A stretch of 64,000 nt of DNA from Thunnus maccoyii (Eukaryota > Chordata > Actinopteri > Scombriformes > Scombridae): contig NC_056545.1 in NCBI RefSeq assembly GCF_910596095.1, positions 2,898,001 to 2,962,000 on the forward strand, given 5' to 3'. The position numbers and the translations under genes were made by a program. Positions 1-10,612 of this stretch are shown here, in pieces; position 1 is the stretch's first letter, and the number at the start of each line of letters is the position of its first letter. The notes beneath the pieces were generated by a model that was not told the origin of the DNA, did no database searches, and saw only the letters and a program-made list of their open reading frames with translations.

Positions 1-1342
1 GGCTGAGCAGGGCCGGGGGGAGCTTGCTGAGGAGCAGCACTGCCAAACGCGAAAGAGGCTGAAGAGGAGCTCTGAGTCTGGGTTGCTGCACCGAAGCTCG
101 GAGGAGCTAAGGGAGCAGCTGAGGGAACAGCCGAGGGAGCAGTGGTGCCACCAAAACTAAAACCAGTCGAGCCAGCTCCAAATTTTGGTTTAGCTGGGGT
201 CCCAAAGCTGGATGCTGTGGTGGAAGCAGGTGCCCCAAAATTGAAAGGGGCCGGGGCAGGGTTAGAGGCAGGTGTGGATGTTACTCCACCACCTCCAAAG
301 GTGAACGGTTTTGGCGGTGCTGCTGTGGAGCTGAAGGTCGACTGCGTTGCTGGCGCTTCAAACGTCGGCTTTCCAAAATTGAACGTGGACTGGGTGGTGG
401 GGGGAGCAGTGGTGGAGGCTGTGTTGGCCATGGCAAAAACTCCAAATGAAGCAGTGGTTGTGTTCTGGCCGGGTGGTGCCTGGCCAAAGGGGAATGCCTT
501 CTGGCTGGCAGCTTGAGCGTCCGGCTGTGTAGCACCAAAGGTGAAGGTGCCGTTGCTGGAGGTTGTGGTAGGAGCGGTGAGGGGAGCTGCAGCTGCAGCG
601 GTGGTGGTAGCAGCTCCAAACTGAAATGTGCCCGCTGCAGCAGAGGCTTGCGCTGGGGCTGAGCTCGTACTTGTCGTTGATGGCGTAGACCAGTTTCCGA
701 AAAGGGATTTTACTGCTGACTGGGCTGCGGGCTGCGTGGTGGTGATGGAGCTGGTGGAGGCTGTTCCAGTGGGGGTGTTGGTCAAGCCAGTGAAAACTGA
801 TGGTGCAACTGTGGTGCTGCTTGTTGACGCAGCAAACAATGAGGATGTACTAGTTGAGGAAACTGTAGATGATGGGTTGATGGTTGTGAGGGATGGAGGC
901 TGCACAAAGCCGCCAACTGCTGCGGCTGTGGTACTTCCAAAGATGGGCTTGAAGTTTTGGACAGCAGGTTTGCTCTCTAGGGGTGGTACAGCTGAGGAGG
1001 ACGTGGTGGTGACAGAGAAGATGGGCTTGAACCCTGAAGCCAGCAGAGGGTTGGTGTTACTGAGTGACTCTGAGCTGCTGGCTGGAGCAGTAGTAGCAGT
1101 GATCGGGTTAGACGCAGAAAAAGCAGTGGGGGTGCTGGTCTGGCTGGTCAGACCAAACAGGCCTGCTGCAGACGCGGTGCTACTGGGAGGCTTGGAGACC
1201 TGGCCCAGCACCTGAGTAAAGGCAGAGGGCTGCTCCACACTAGAAGAGGAGGCCTGAGACTGGGAGGCAGGAGGGAGCTGTGGGGCATCCACTGTAGACG
1301 ATGTCTTCAGGCTTAAGCCACTGGGTTGCACCAGTGCGGTTA
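1..1342 (-). other. pom121: Large FG-repeat exon of pom121 (partial)
   Basis: This single open exon begins after the acceptor TCTGCAG at 1343-1349 and stays open to the window edge, 446 codons without a stop. It is Ser/Thr/Ala/Pro-rich and carries spaced FG motifs towards its downstream end, including FQFG, FTFG, FPFG, FNFG, FSFG and FAFG. This is the disordered, karyopherin-binding part of the nucleoporin. The stop codon and 3' UTR lie outside the window. Confidence 0.93.
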
Positions 1343-4300
1343 CTGCAGACACTACAGACACAACAAGCCGATTATGGAGGGAAAAACGAGTCAGAATCAA
1401 ATAAGCATACAGGTGATCAATACATGTCATGAGAGGATGTTCTGGTGATTTCTTAGAAAGCACATACAGTATCAGTCACAAGTTTGGACACACATTCCCG
1501 TTCTCTCGAATGAGAAACTGTGTCCAAACTTTTGACTGGTACTGTATGATAAATTGGAATGATATAAGATATATACATTGGGTCAGTGTATTAGAAAGGT
1601 GTAAATAGTAACAGAACAAAGACAAAGACTACAAGACAAATTAAAAATTCTGTGACTTCTGTTATTTTGTTTTTATTCTTATGTTTGACATTTAACCTCC
1701 TAATGTATGATATTAAAAAAATATCTCTATAGTTTTAAAATGTATCTTTGGTTATCTTGGTCCAAAAATCCAGGTTGAAAATGTGATTTCAAAAACTCAA
1801 TTTTCAGTCTGTAAATTTTGTGTGCATAATGATCAACTGTTGTCTTCCCATTTTTTTAATTACTGGAGGCACAGTTTGAGCTGTTCTTGGCACAAGAGGA
1901 CTTCATTTAATCTAACCTGCAGTGATCAGCATTGTAGCAGGAAACAAAATTTTGGGACATAAAATCAAGTTATGTCACCACCAATTCATTTGTTCTCCAT
2001 CAAGTATTGTGAAACATTGGCCTGACTTGCTTATTTGACCCCTTCACTTCCTACCTGTAGTTGTGCTGGCAGCAGATGTGGAGCTAGCAGGACTGCTGCT
2101 GCTCTTCATTTTCAGAGCCTCCAGCAGCGGATTAGGGGCTGCAGATGCTGTGCTGACACTGCTGCCTGGGCTTGGATCCAGGTTGATGACTGGGATGGCA
2201 GAGCTGGAGGCTGTCGGCAGAGGAGCTGCCAGAAGGCTACTCAGGGTGGTGGTGGTGGTGGGGGCAGAGGTGGTTGACAAGGCGGGCTGGGTGGAAGTTG
2301 AGGCTGGGGGAGAGACAGACTTCTCCAGCTCTGGAGCTAATAAAAAAAAAAGGACAAATGAACAGGTAGGTCAGAGGCCGGGCTGAGGGCATAACGAGTC
2401 AACAGCCACACAAGATTAAACATGTCTAACAGTCCTGAGAACAAAAGATTACAGTACAGCATGAAATAAACAGTGAAGCAGAGTTAAATGTTTTTTTCCT
2501 GTTGCTGCTTTTACTTACCGGGTGTCTCCAGGACCTTCTGGATCTTGCTGATGGCAGCCCTTTTCTCTTCGTCTAGGTCTTTCGCAGTGATGGTGTAGCC
2601 CAGCTCTGGAGGCGGAGGCTGCAAATCAACAAGCAGCGTGAGCAAAATGGAGAAATCTAGGCCACTATAACACATAACTAAAAAATAAGGGTTTCAAGCA
2701 GCATGATGTTTGAGTATGTAGCGCTCCTCACCAGAGAGATGTGGTTATCCGGGTGGCTAGACACCAGCTGGATCTTCCGTTTTCTCTTCCCACCACTACC
2801 AGTAGATTCTTTTGAGGTAGTGACTGGGATCTTGGGGACTGGAGTCAGTTTGGCTGCAAAAACACCATATAATGGACGATAATAAATAAATCAAACAAAA
2901 AGACAAATCAGTGTCTAAACAACCAAATGCAAACAAGTCAGATCCTGTCTTCAATGAAAAAAAGGGCTGCAGTCATGTTTAAGTTGTCGGTGGTTTTTGG
3001 TGCTGTGCTACAGTGGCAGCAGGTAAACTAAGTACACAACCGCCCGAAAACCATCTACAGCTTGACACAGATACTGCAGATTTATCACATTTAGAGAGGA
3101 AGAGTCGTGCAATCATGAGAAGACACATCCATAAATTCTTTGCAGGTGCTGGGTAACAATAATAAATTACCCGCACACTGCTATCTTTCTCCCTGTTATT
3201 CTTTTATTTCACATGAACATGACAATGTTTCAACTACAAATCGTTCTCTGGTAAAAAGAAAGAACTTTTTATCTATATGTAGCATTTGTGGTTAAAAGTT
3301 GTCATGTCCCTGTATAATAAAACAACTAGCAACAAGATAGAAGTGGGGTTTTTTTATCCTATAAAGTAGAAGAGTACTACACAACCTAGCCTCATGTTTG
3401 GAAATTTAGGACGACATGTATCCTCGGTGTGGGAGGGAAATCACACGACACTGTCTAATTATAGTAGCATCTAATTGCAACCGGGAAAAGTAGCCTTATG
3501 CAACTTTAATTATCGATTAAAATGTTCCACCACCCTTATCCAGACATGTATAATCTGCTGCACAGAACAGCACTTCTACACCTGAGGAAGTCCTTTGTTT
3601 ACTAGACTGTCTTAATGTCTCTACCCTGAGCAGGCCACTGGTGATAAAGGAGACTTACAAGTAACAGGTGCCTTGTCGGAGGCTATCTGGTCTGATCTCA
3701 CTGAGGATGCAGAGCTAGGAGACAGTCCGTCGTCCTCTCTGGTAATGAAATCACAAGATACAAATTGTAATATTAGATCAGATGTGGATGACTGGAATCA
3801 GCATGAATGCAGGGAACCAGCAGAGACATACCTAGGTCTTTTCGAGGCTCCCTCTGGTGTCTGAGAGCGAGAAGATACAGGGCTCGACAGAGGAGAGCTG
3901 GGCGCTGACGGTTTCTTCCACTGTGAATGTAAACATGCAGATAAAGCTTAACATCTTCACTTTATCTCTGCAGTGCCATGTGTACTGTAATGCAGCAGAT
4001 AGGAATTACCTGGCTGAGGCCTAGTGAAGAGCTGTAGGAGCTGTGAATAGGGTTTCTCCTGGTTCCTGGGGTTCCTCTAGGGGCATGGACTCCACTACCA
4101 GAGCTGATGGACGAGGTACGAGACCTCTTCATGATGGATTCTTCCGCCACAGACGTCATCCCTCTTTTCAGGCTTCCTGGCCTGGAGGAAGGAAAGGAAA
4201 AGCATTTCCACTTTACAAATCCACTGTTCTTCACCCAGCTCTATGGGCTTCACAGCATCAAATATACAGTCAGTAAAACATAAAGACAAGATCTGACAGG

Positions 4301-7300
4301 AAGGTGTCACTTAAGAAGTTAAACTCACTTGGGGACCAGTTGTGACGGTGTTCCATTGGGCAAAAGAGGCTCAAAAGCAGAGTGTGCACTTCCACCGCTG
4401 TCGTTACGCCTAGTAAAATGAAAATATATTACAAACATGCATGAATCAAGTCCTGAGCAGTATTTGTCTTTTTCAAGGCAGAATGTCTCAATTTGTTAAA
4501 AACAGCAAGACTGCAAACATATCAAATACAAAAACACCAAACAATGAGTTTATCATCTAAGCATTTTTTATGAATAAGTAAAAAAAGTAAATAAGTAAAT
4601 CCAACTATAACATCTGAATCCTAATTAATTTCTAATGCTTGCTTTTGTTTGCTCTGTGTGGCGGCGTGTCACTGCTGTTAGCTAAAAATGGCATTTGAGC
4701 TTCAGTACTGTGCTCATGCTAGACATTACACATTTCCACTTGGTATTAACATACAATCTGTATGTGGTAACATTATCTCAGGTCAAGGGAATTGATGCAT
4801 GAGATTACATTGTGCAAGGCGAGGATCTTGAGACAGACATAGACATCCTTAGGCTACTCAGTAGCACTGCTAATTAGGCTAACATTACTTATACTCTAAG
4901 AATGTAATGAGTGCCTGTTGAGGAGCTTGCTAGCATTAGTTGGCTACCCCCATCAGTCATACGACCCTCATCTTGGACGTCCTTGTGGAGTGTCCTGCAG
5001 TAATATGCTGTTTGGGCTCTAGTTAATTTTACTTTGCAGAGGAAGGTCTTCACATTAGCTTTTGGATGAGCAGCTTTAGACAGATTTAGATAGAGAGGCA
5101 ACCTTTCAACATGTTGGATGGATTTTTTTCCCCACGAACGTGGCCACACCGTACATGTTACATTTACACTCAGCTGAGATCAGATCAAAGAGCAAACCAG
5201 ACCACCCACCAGATGTGGTCGGGCTGATTCCACTGCATTACTATGTTTTCTGTGCACATTTACGCCTGCATTGACATGTGTTTTTCCTTATACAGATAAC
5301 ATATCCGGATACAGCTCACATGTTAACAGCAGTTGGAAATGGACAGGCTGTCTAAGTGCTGTGAAAACCTTCCTGTATCAACACATCCACACTGACATCC
5401 TCTCCGCTTTAATAAGAATAAAGTAATGGAGCAATCTGACCTGTATGCTCCTAATAGTGGACAGAACGGAAAAAGATGAAAAGCTACGGTACGCATCTGC
5501 CAATACTTTGTTTATATCTTCTGCTATTCTGTGAAGCCGTCGGAGGAAAATAAGCTTGACAAAGTGAGAGTCAGACACAGCGACCAAAGTATATCTGCTG
5601 AAGCAAATAGAAAGTGTTCAGACACTGTTTCAACCTGGTACCTTCTTTTGCTTTTCTGTTCAGTCGTTAAGCTTCTGTCCTCATCCTGCACCTCTCTCTT
5701 GCGGCTTTCCTTCAACACCTTGAGGACACTTTCTCTGGAGCAAGGGTCAGCAGGAGCCTTGGGGAGCCCTGCACAACTCAGATGGTCCAAACTAAAAAAA
5801 CAAAACAGAGACAATACAGCTCTGGTCAGTGTTAACATTCAAACAGCAAGACCACAGTAGGGTTCAACCCACATATCAGGCTTTGGCAAAGCATTGGATG
5901 AAGTGTGAACAAATACTTAACATAAGATATGTGATGGGACTACTGTATGGATATGGACACAACTCTGAGTGAAGCGTAGATGAAGAATATTTCCCTTTAG
6001 GTCTGTGACATTTTTTTTATGCAAAGCTCTCTGTAATCCCTTTTCAGGAAGTGTTAAAATTATAATACATGGAGGTAATCCATCTCAGTGATCATCAAGT
6101 TACTGTTATCACTCACTCAAGCTGATTTTCATACAATAGTAAAATGAATAGAAATAAATGGCACAGACGATAAGCAGTAATGCAACATATGCTGTATGTG
6201 GTTTATTTCTAGATAATAGACTAAATGATGGAAACGCTGGTATGATGGCAGACCAAGTGTTTGCAGTGTTTGCAGGTAAAGACCTTGGGGAGTTGTGGTC
6301 AGGCCTGGCAATCTTCACAGTGACTGGACTGAGGGCAGCCGGGGAGTTTCGAGGGCTGAGGATGCTTTTCTTCCTGAAGCCGTCCCATTTGACAGGAGGC
6401 AGGACTCCCACCGAGGAGACACCCGGCTGCTGCAGGGGGTAGTGACGCTGGGGGGTGATCGTGAACCTCCCCGCTGTTCCCACTGGCTCCCTGTGAGGGG
6501 GAAAAAAAAAACAATATGATGAAAGCATAGATAAATGCTACCTGCATTTAGTAGACAAGATATGTTTGTGATCAAAAGGATGTTTCCTGTCTGCCATGAA
6601 TGATGTTTGTCTCAGCTGAAACCAGGGTTTTAAATCCAGTATTTCCACACACTGTGCTGCTCAGCTCTGCTAAGCTATAGCCATAGGTCCGGGTACTGGC
6701 CGCACAATCTGTATTTTGGATTTAAATGTTGAGTTTCGCCCCAGGTAACATTTTATCATTCTGGGCAGACAACTGACATATGTGAGATCATGAAAATATA
6801 TTTGAGGATAAAGCTCGCTGCTGAACAACAGGCAAAAAATGTAAATTTTGAAGGTTTAATTAGGGCAGGCTATGTGACCACATCATGTCCTAACATACAG
6901 ATTACTGAAGTCAACAATGAGGACACATCAAACAGTACATGAAGCTGACAGTCGTGCATGTTTGTATGACTCCGTGCCTCAATAATCATTCTCTACCTGC
7001 CTGTGATTGCTAGCACTGTAGTGTTGTCTGTCCACTGTGGGAAGAAACCTTAAAGACTATGGAAGAGAGATTGGGCTTTCCTAATCCAAGGGCACCCAAA
7101 CTTTGTCTCAAGTGTTTCAAGTGTTATATCTGGGTATAATCACAACATTGAGACTTATCCTGAGGCTTCGGAAAAGCCCTAAAGCTCCCACTTTCATTGA
7201 ATGGATTCATTTGTTAAGTAAATCAATGTCTTATGAAATGATGTTAACCAGCAGATTAAAGATGTATGATGGAAATAAAATAAGGGAGGATTTCCTTGTT

Positions 7301-8918
7301 TTTCTTGTAGGTTCTTTTTTTTTTCTTTACAAGTGTATTCTCTCTTTGTTGTTTTTTTGTTTGTTTGTCTTTTTAACTGTGTTAAGAATAGTTTGTGGAG
7401 AATTGCATGTATTTAAGTTTAAAATATATGTTATATGTTTAAAATATAAATAAAAGAAATTAAAACTCTCTTCCAACTCTTAAGTCTTTAAGAACAACTT
7501 AAAGCCAAGTTTCCACTCATTGTAGTAGCTCTAGAAATGTCCCTGCATACAAATCACCAGTACCTCCTGTGAGCAGTTGAATAGTGGGAGCTAAAAGTAT
7601 GATACACAGCAATGTTACTTCTTGAATAGTGATAAACATCTTGCTACTGCAGTGAAACCTTTGAACCTGCAGGTATATTTCAAAAATTCATCAAGATACA
7701 TTTATTAAAATTCCCCTCTACCCAAACATGTGTTTTTCTTGTTCCTACTACAGTTGAATGTTTGAGCTTAACTGTGCAGAATGATGAGTGTGCAGAGTTT
7801 GACACTAGAAGTCTGTTTTCACATCCATCTGGTGAAAGTGGAAAGTTTCTCTGAGCTCATTGAAAATCTAGTTTTAAGGTGTGGGCCTTCAAGCATAATT
7901 TGTGGCATCACAACTAGTTTGGAAGCTAATCCCACTCCAATACTCAATTTACACAAGTGTAATGTGGAAAAATGAAGCCTCCAGTGCACAAACACTGAGA
8001 AAGGACTTTACAGTAAAGTAAGAGACGTTTCCTGTGAAGCAGTTAAACTTTTGAAATGACATATTTGCATATTCACTGATTCTGGATTTTTTTTTAATGA
8101 AGGGAGAAGGAATAGATGTAATTTTAAGGGTTTTAACAATATAATAGAACTTTTTGTGAACAAATATACCAGACACACATTATTAGTAAAGTAAGTGTAT
8201 ATATATACACGTCTTAAAACATGTCTGGAGGGGATTTCCACATATAGTTACGCTTGTTCCGTGCCAATAAAGATCCCTTCCTTCACTAAAAGATGCTCAA
8301 CCTTTCCTCCTGATGCCGCTGACTGAGCCAGTTCACGGTGCTGATATAATTGTGTATTACTTTATTATAAACGTACCCAGCAAATGACAGCCTCCTGTTT
8401 GGGGTATAGACAGCATGGTTGGGTCTGGACAGTTTTTCCCGCAGCTGCTCCCGGGGGTTTCTCCCAGCTCTCGGCCTCCCAAAGTCAGCGGTTGGGCTTT
8501 CAGGTTTCCCGATGTAACTCCCCATGAGGAAATCCCGAGGGCTGAAAAGAAACGAGTCAGTAGCCAAAGCGTCCCTCCGATAAATCCCAGTATCAGCAGG
8601 TCTTGGTCTAAAGTGTCCCTCAGACTCCCGAAGTCCGGCTTTGTTGCTGCTACTCTTCGCTCTACCCCGTGCGGTCACCGACACGTCGGTCACCCACCAA
8701 TCCCACAACCAGGACCGGAGCGCGGCTGGAACGTTCAGGCCAGCCCGCGGATTTAGGCCTAACCTGGCGGGAAGCGGTTCTCCGCTGTTATAGTAACACA
8801 CAATACAACAAACTGCAAGAATTAAGGTCGCGTAGAGAAAAGTGGGACTATAATAGAGAGCAAGACTAACTACGCCTAGGACAGAAAGAAGCGCTAAATG
8901 TTTCTCCCTAGGTGACAT
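1..8918 (-). CDS. pom121: POM121 transmembrane nucleoporin, 3' end cut by the window
   Basis: Integral pore-membrane protein of the nuclear pore complex. Exons read on the minus strand: 8918-8377, 6490-6284, 5791-5642, 4409-4329, 4181-4010, 3920-3832, 3738-3659, 2853-2732, 2618-2519, 2336-2055 and 1342 to beyond 1. All phases join in frame, giving about 1,055 residues so far; mammalian POM121 is about 1,250. Residues 8-43 are strongly hydrophobic and form the membrane anchor. Family-diagnostic blocks follow: TITPQRHYPLQQP, DPCSRESVL, PGSLKRG, HSSYSS, a KRKRK nuclear-localisation cluster near residue 463, and PPPPELGYTITAKDLD. The last exon is low complexity with FG/FxFG repeats that bind transport receptors. 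I chose the ATG at 8918 because its context (GCCGCCATG) is an ideal Kozak; an in-frame ATG ten codons upstream (8948) is weaker. The exon 2 donor (AAG|GTCTTT) is a poor match but is fixed by homology. Confidence 0.96.
1465..1546. mobile_element. Short Tc1/mariner-type palindromic MITE in pom121 intron 10
   Basis: An 82-bp inverted repeat bounded by TACAGTA and TACTGTA. The arms read CACAAGTTTGGACACA on the left and TGTGTCCAAACTTTTG on the right. The arm AAGTTTGGACACA is typical of Tc1-like terminal repeats in fish, and the TA at each edge fits their TA target site. There is no coding content. The family name is from memory. Confidence 0.75.
6491..8376 (-). other. pom121 intron 1, no gene seen
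   Basis: This 1.9-kb AT-rich intron lies between the membrane-anchor exon and the exon encoding TITPQRHYP. It starts GTACGT and ends CCTCACAG on the minus strand. I see no coding exon, RNA gene or clear mobile element in it. The open frames here are AT-rich and unrelated to known proteins. Confidence 0.7.
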
Positions 8919-9045
8919 GGCGGCAGCGCGCCGCCGGAGGACTCTCATATCCCATCATGCTGTTCTTCTGATATTTCTACTTCTTCGGCTTTGCATTTTA
9001 AGAGCCGACATGTGACATTTGGCGCATCTCCGCCCCCTGCTGGGC
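8919..9045 (-). promoter_or_regulatory. pom121 promoter/5' UTR region with GGCGG...GAAGAAG motif
   Basis: GC-rich DNA directly upstream of the POM121 start codon. Read on the minus strand, 9042-8979 contains GGGGGCGGAGATGCGCC followed by GAAGAAGTAG, the same ordered motif pair found near the zw10 and mks1 starts. The transcription start cannot be placed from sequence alone. Confidence 0.5.
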
Positions 9046-9179
9046 TGGAGTAAGTGCATGGACGTATAGCAAGACTTTATATTATCGTTATTATCTTATT
9101 ATAGATCTTATAATACATCCATGAGTGTCTTTCACACTGAAGATAAAATGAAGTTTTTCCACTAAACTTCATAAAAATA

Positions 9180-10150
9180 TTAAGTAGCTAAGTACATTTA
9201 CCCAAGCACTGTACTTAAGTACAATTTTGTGGTATTTGCACTCCAGTACTTCCATGCTGCTTTATACTACTTCACTGAATTTTAAAGGGAAATATTTTAC
9301 TTTTTACTTTGTTTAACTGACAGCTGTAGTCACTTTTCAGATTAAAGGATGGGTTCACAATTTTTCAAGTCTGTCTTAAGTCCAAATGAACACTGAAACA
9401 GTTTTTGCTTGCTGTAATCATTCCTCCTGTTCATACTAACCATTATGAGATCCCCTTCAAATGCATTTAAATGTAAGTAATGGGGGACTAAATCCAGAGT
9501 CCACGTTTTGAGCAAAAATATGTTTAGAAGTTTATCTGAAGCTAATATGAGGCCTCAGCTGTCTGAGTTAGTCAAATAAAGTGGATATCTCCCACATTTA
9601 TAGTCTATTTAGTAGCAAAAGTCCCTCTTTGTGTCTCAGTAGTGTTTTCCTGTTTAGCTTCACTGGAAGGATTGTAACAAAAAGAGGGAATACAGCACTA
9701 AAAAGACTTTAACTTCGAAATATATTGACTTAATTGGTCCAATTTGGGTCATTTAAACTTCTAAATAAACTTTTGCACTGAATGAGGCTTTTGGATTTTG
9801 TCCTCTATCACTTACATTGAAAGTGCATTATGAGGGAATCTCTTAATGGCCAGTATGAACAGGAGGAATGATTACAGCAAGAAAAACGTGTCAATGTTTA
9901 TTTGGGCACCTGACTATTGTTTTAAGACAGACTTGAAAAACTGTAAACCTATCCTTTAAGGTTTTGCATACATAAATATGATCAAGCTGATCATCTGATA
10001 AATTTTAAAAATGGATTGTAGAGATTAAACTGCCCCATGATTTATAAAGGAATTAAAATTCATTTTACCTCAATTAGCTACAACATTAAATGCTAGTAAC
10101 ATGTTTAATGAAGCAGTGACTATAGCATGAGTACTTTTGTTACATTTTGC
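9180..10150. repeat. Older fish interspersed repeat, split by a TTAA element
   Basis: The left part (9180-9345) carries the AGTACATTTAC...GTACTTAAGTACAATTTTG sequence common in teleosts. The right part (from 9956) continues with TATGATCAAGCTGAT, GATTAAACTGCCCC and TAGCTACAACATTAAATGC, which I recognise as the downstream part of the same family. Removing 9346-9959 rejoins the two parts at a single TTAA. Related short fragments occur at 29632-29715 and 40585-40720. Confidence 0.65.
9342..9959. mobile_element. TTAA-bounded palindromic MITE, copy 1
   Basis: A 618-bp element with a TTAA at each edge. It begins TTAAAGGATGGGTTCACA; the right end read in reverse gives TTAAAGGATAGGTTTACA. The inverted repeat extends far inward: TTTTTCAAGTCTGTCTTAA and the AATCATTCCTCCTGTTCATACT block recur in reverse at 9843-9950. 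It is non-coding. The TTAA target suggests mobilisation by a piggyBac- or Kolobok-type transposase, which is an inference. A second copy lies at 41938-42586. Confidence 0.8.
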
Positions 10151-10333
10151 TAATGTTACTACGTATATGATCACCTGTTATCACATCACTGAAGTTCATT
10201 ACTTAGATTACATGAAGACCATGATAAAAGGTCCAGCAAAGCTAGTGAGTGGACCTTTGTGTTCAGATTATTTTGCCACAATACTTTTTTAATTGCCCAG
10301 ACATGACTGCAGACAGATGAGTTTAGGACGATG

Positions 10334-10339
10334 TTTATT
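10334..10339 (-). terminator. Candidate polyadenylation signal for the kcnj gene
   Basis: AATAAA on the minus strand, about 275 nt downstream of the channel's stop codon. It is the first canonical hexamer I noticed in the expected 3' UTR. In AT-rich DNA this is weak evidence. Confidence 0.35.
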
Positions 10340-10612
10340 TTTATTTTTGTAGTATGATTTAAACACATCATGAACCATTCATAATATAACATAGCATTAT
10401 TAGAATGGCATATTATAATAAACACATGCAGAAAACCTTATTAGACAGAACAACAGAAATTATGGGTACCCTGAGATCAATATTCATGAAAAATGATTTG
10501 TTATTTATCAGGGTATGTCAAAATCACTTTAAGTCACTCATTATATGTCATTATATATGTCATATGTCATGTTATGTACAGAAACAAGAAGTGTTTGTTT
10601 TGTCAACATTTT

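Noticed and set aside
142-1215. Two long plus-strand open frames (142-516 and 628-1215) rich in Val, Gly and Ala
   Set aside because: They are antisense to the low-complexity FG exon of pom121, whose codon bias leaves the opposite strand open.
7103-7453. A 116-codon open frame in pom121 intron 1
   Set aside because: It is very Phe/Leu/Lys-rich from T-rich DNA, has no conserved motif and lies on the strand opposite to the gene.
8919-8948. Upstream in-frame ATG adding ten residues (MRVLRRRAAA) to POM121
   Set aside because: The downstream ATG has a perfect Kozak context and starts directly at the sequence leading into the membrane helix. The upstream one has a weak context, though it cannot be excluded.
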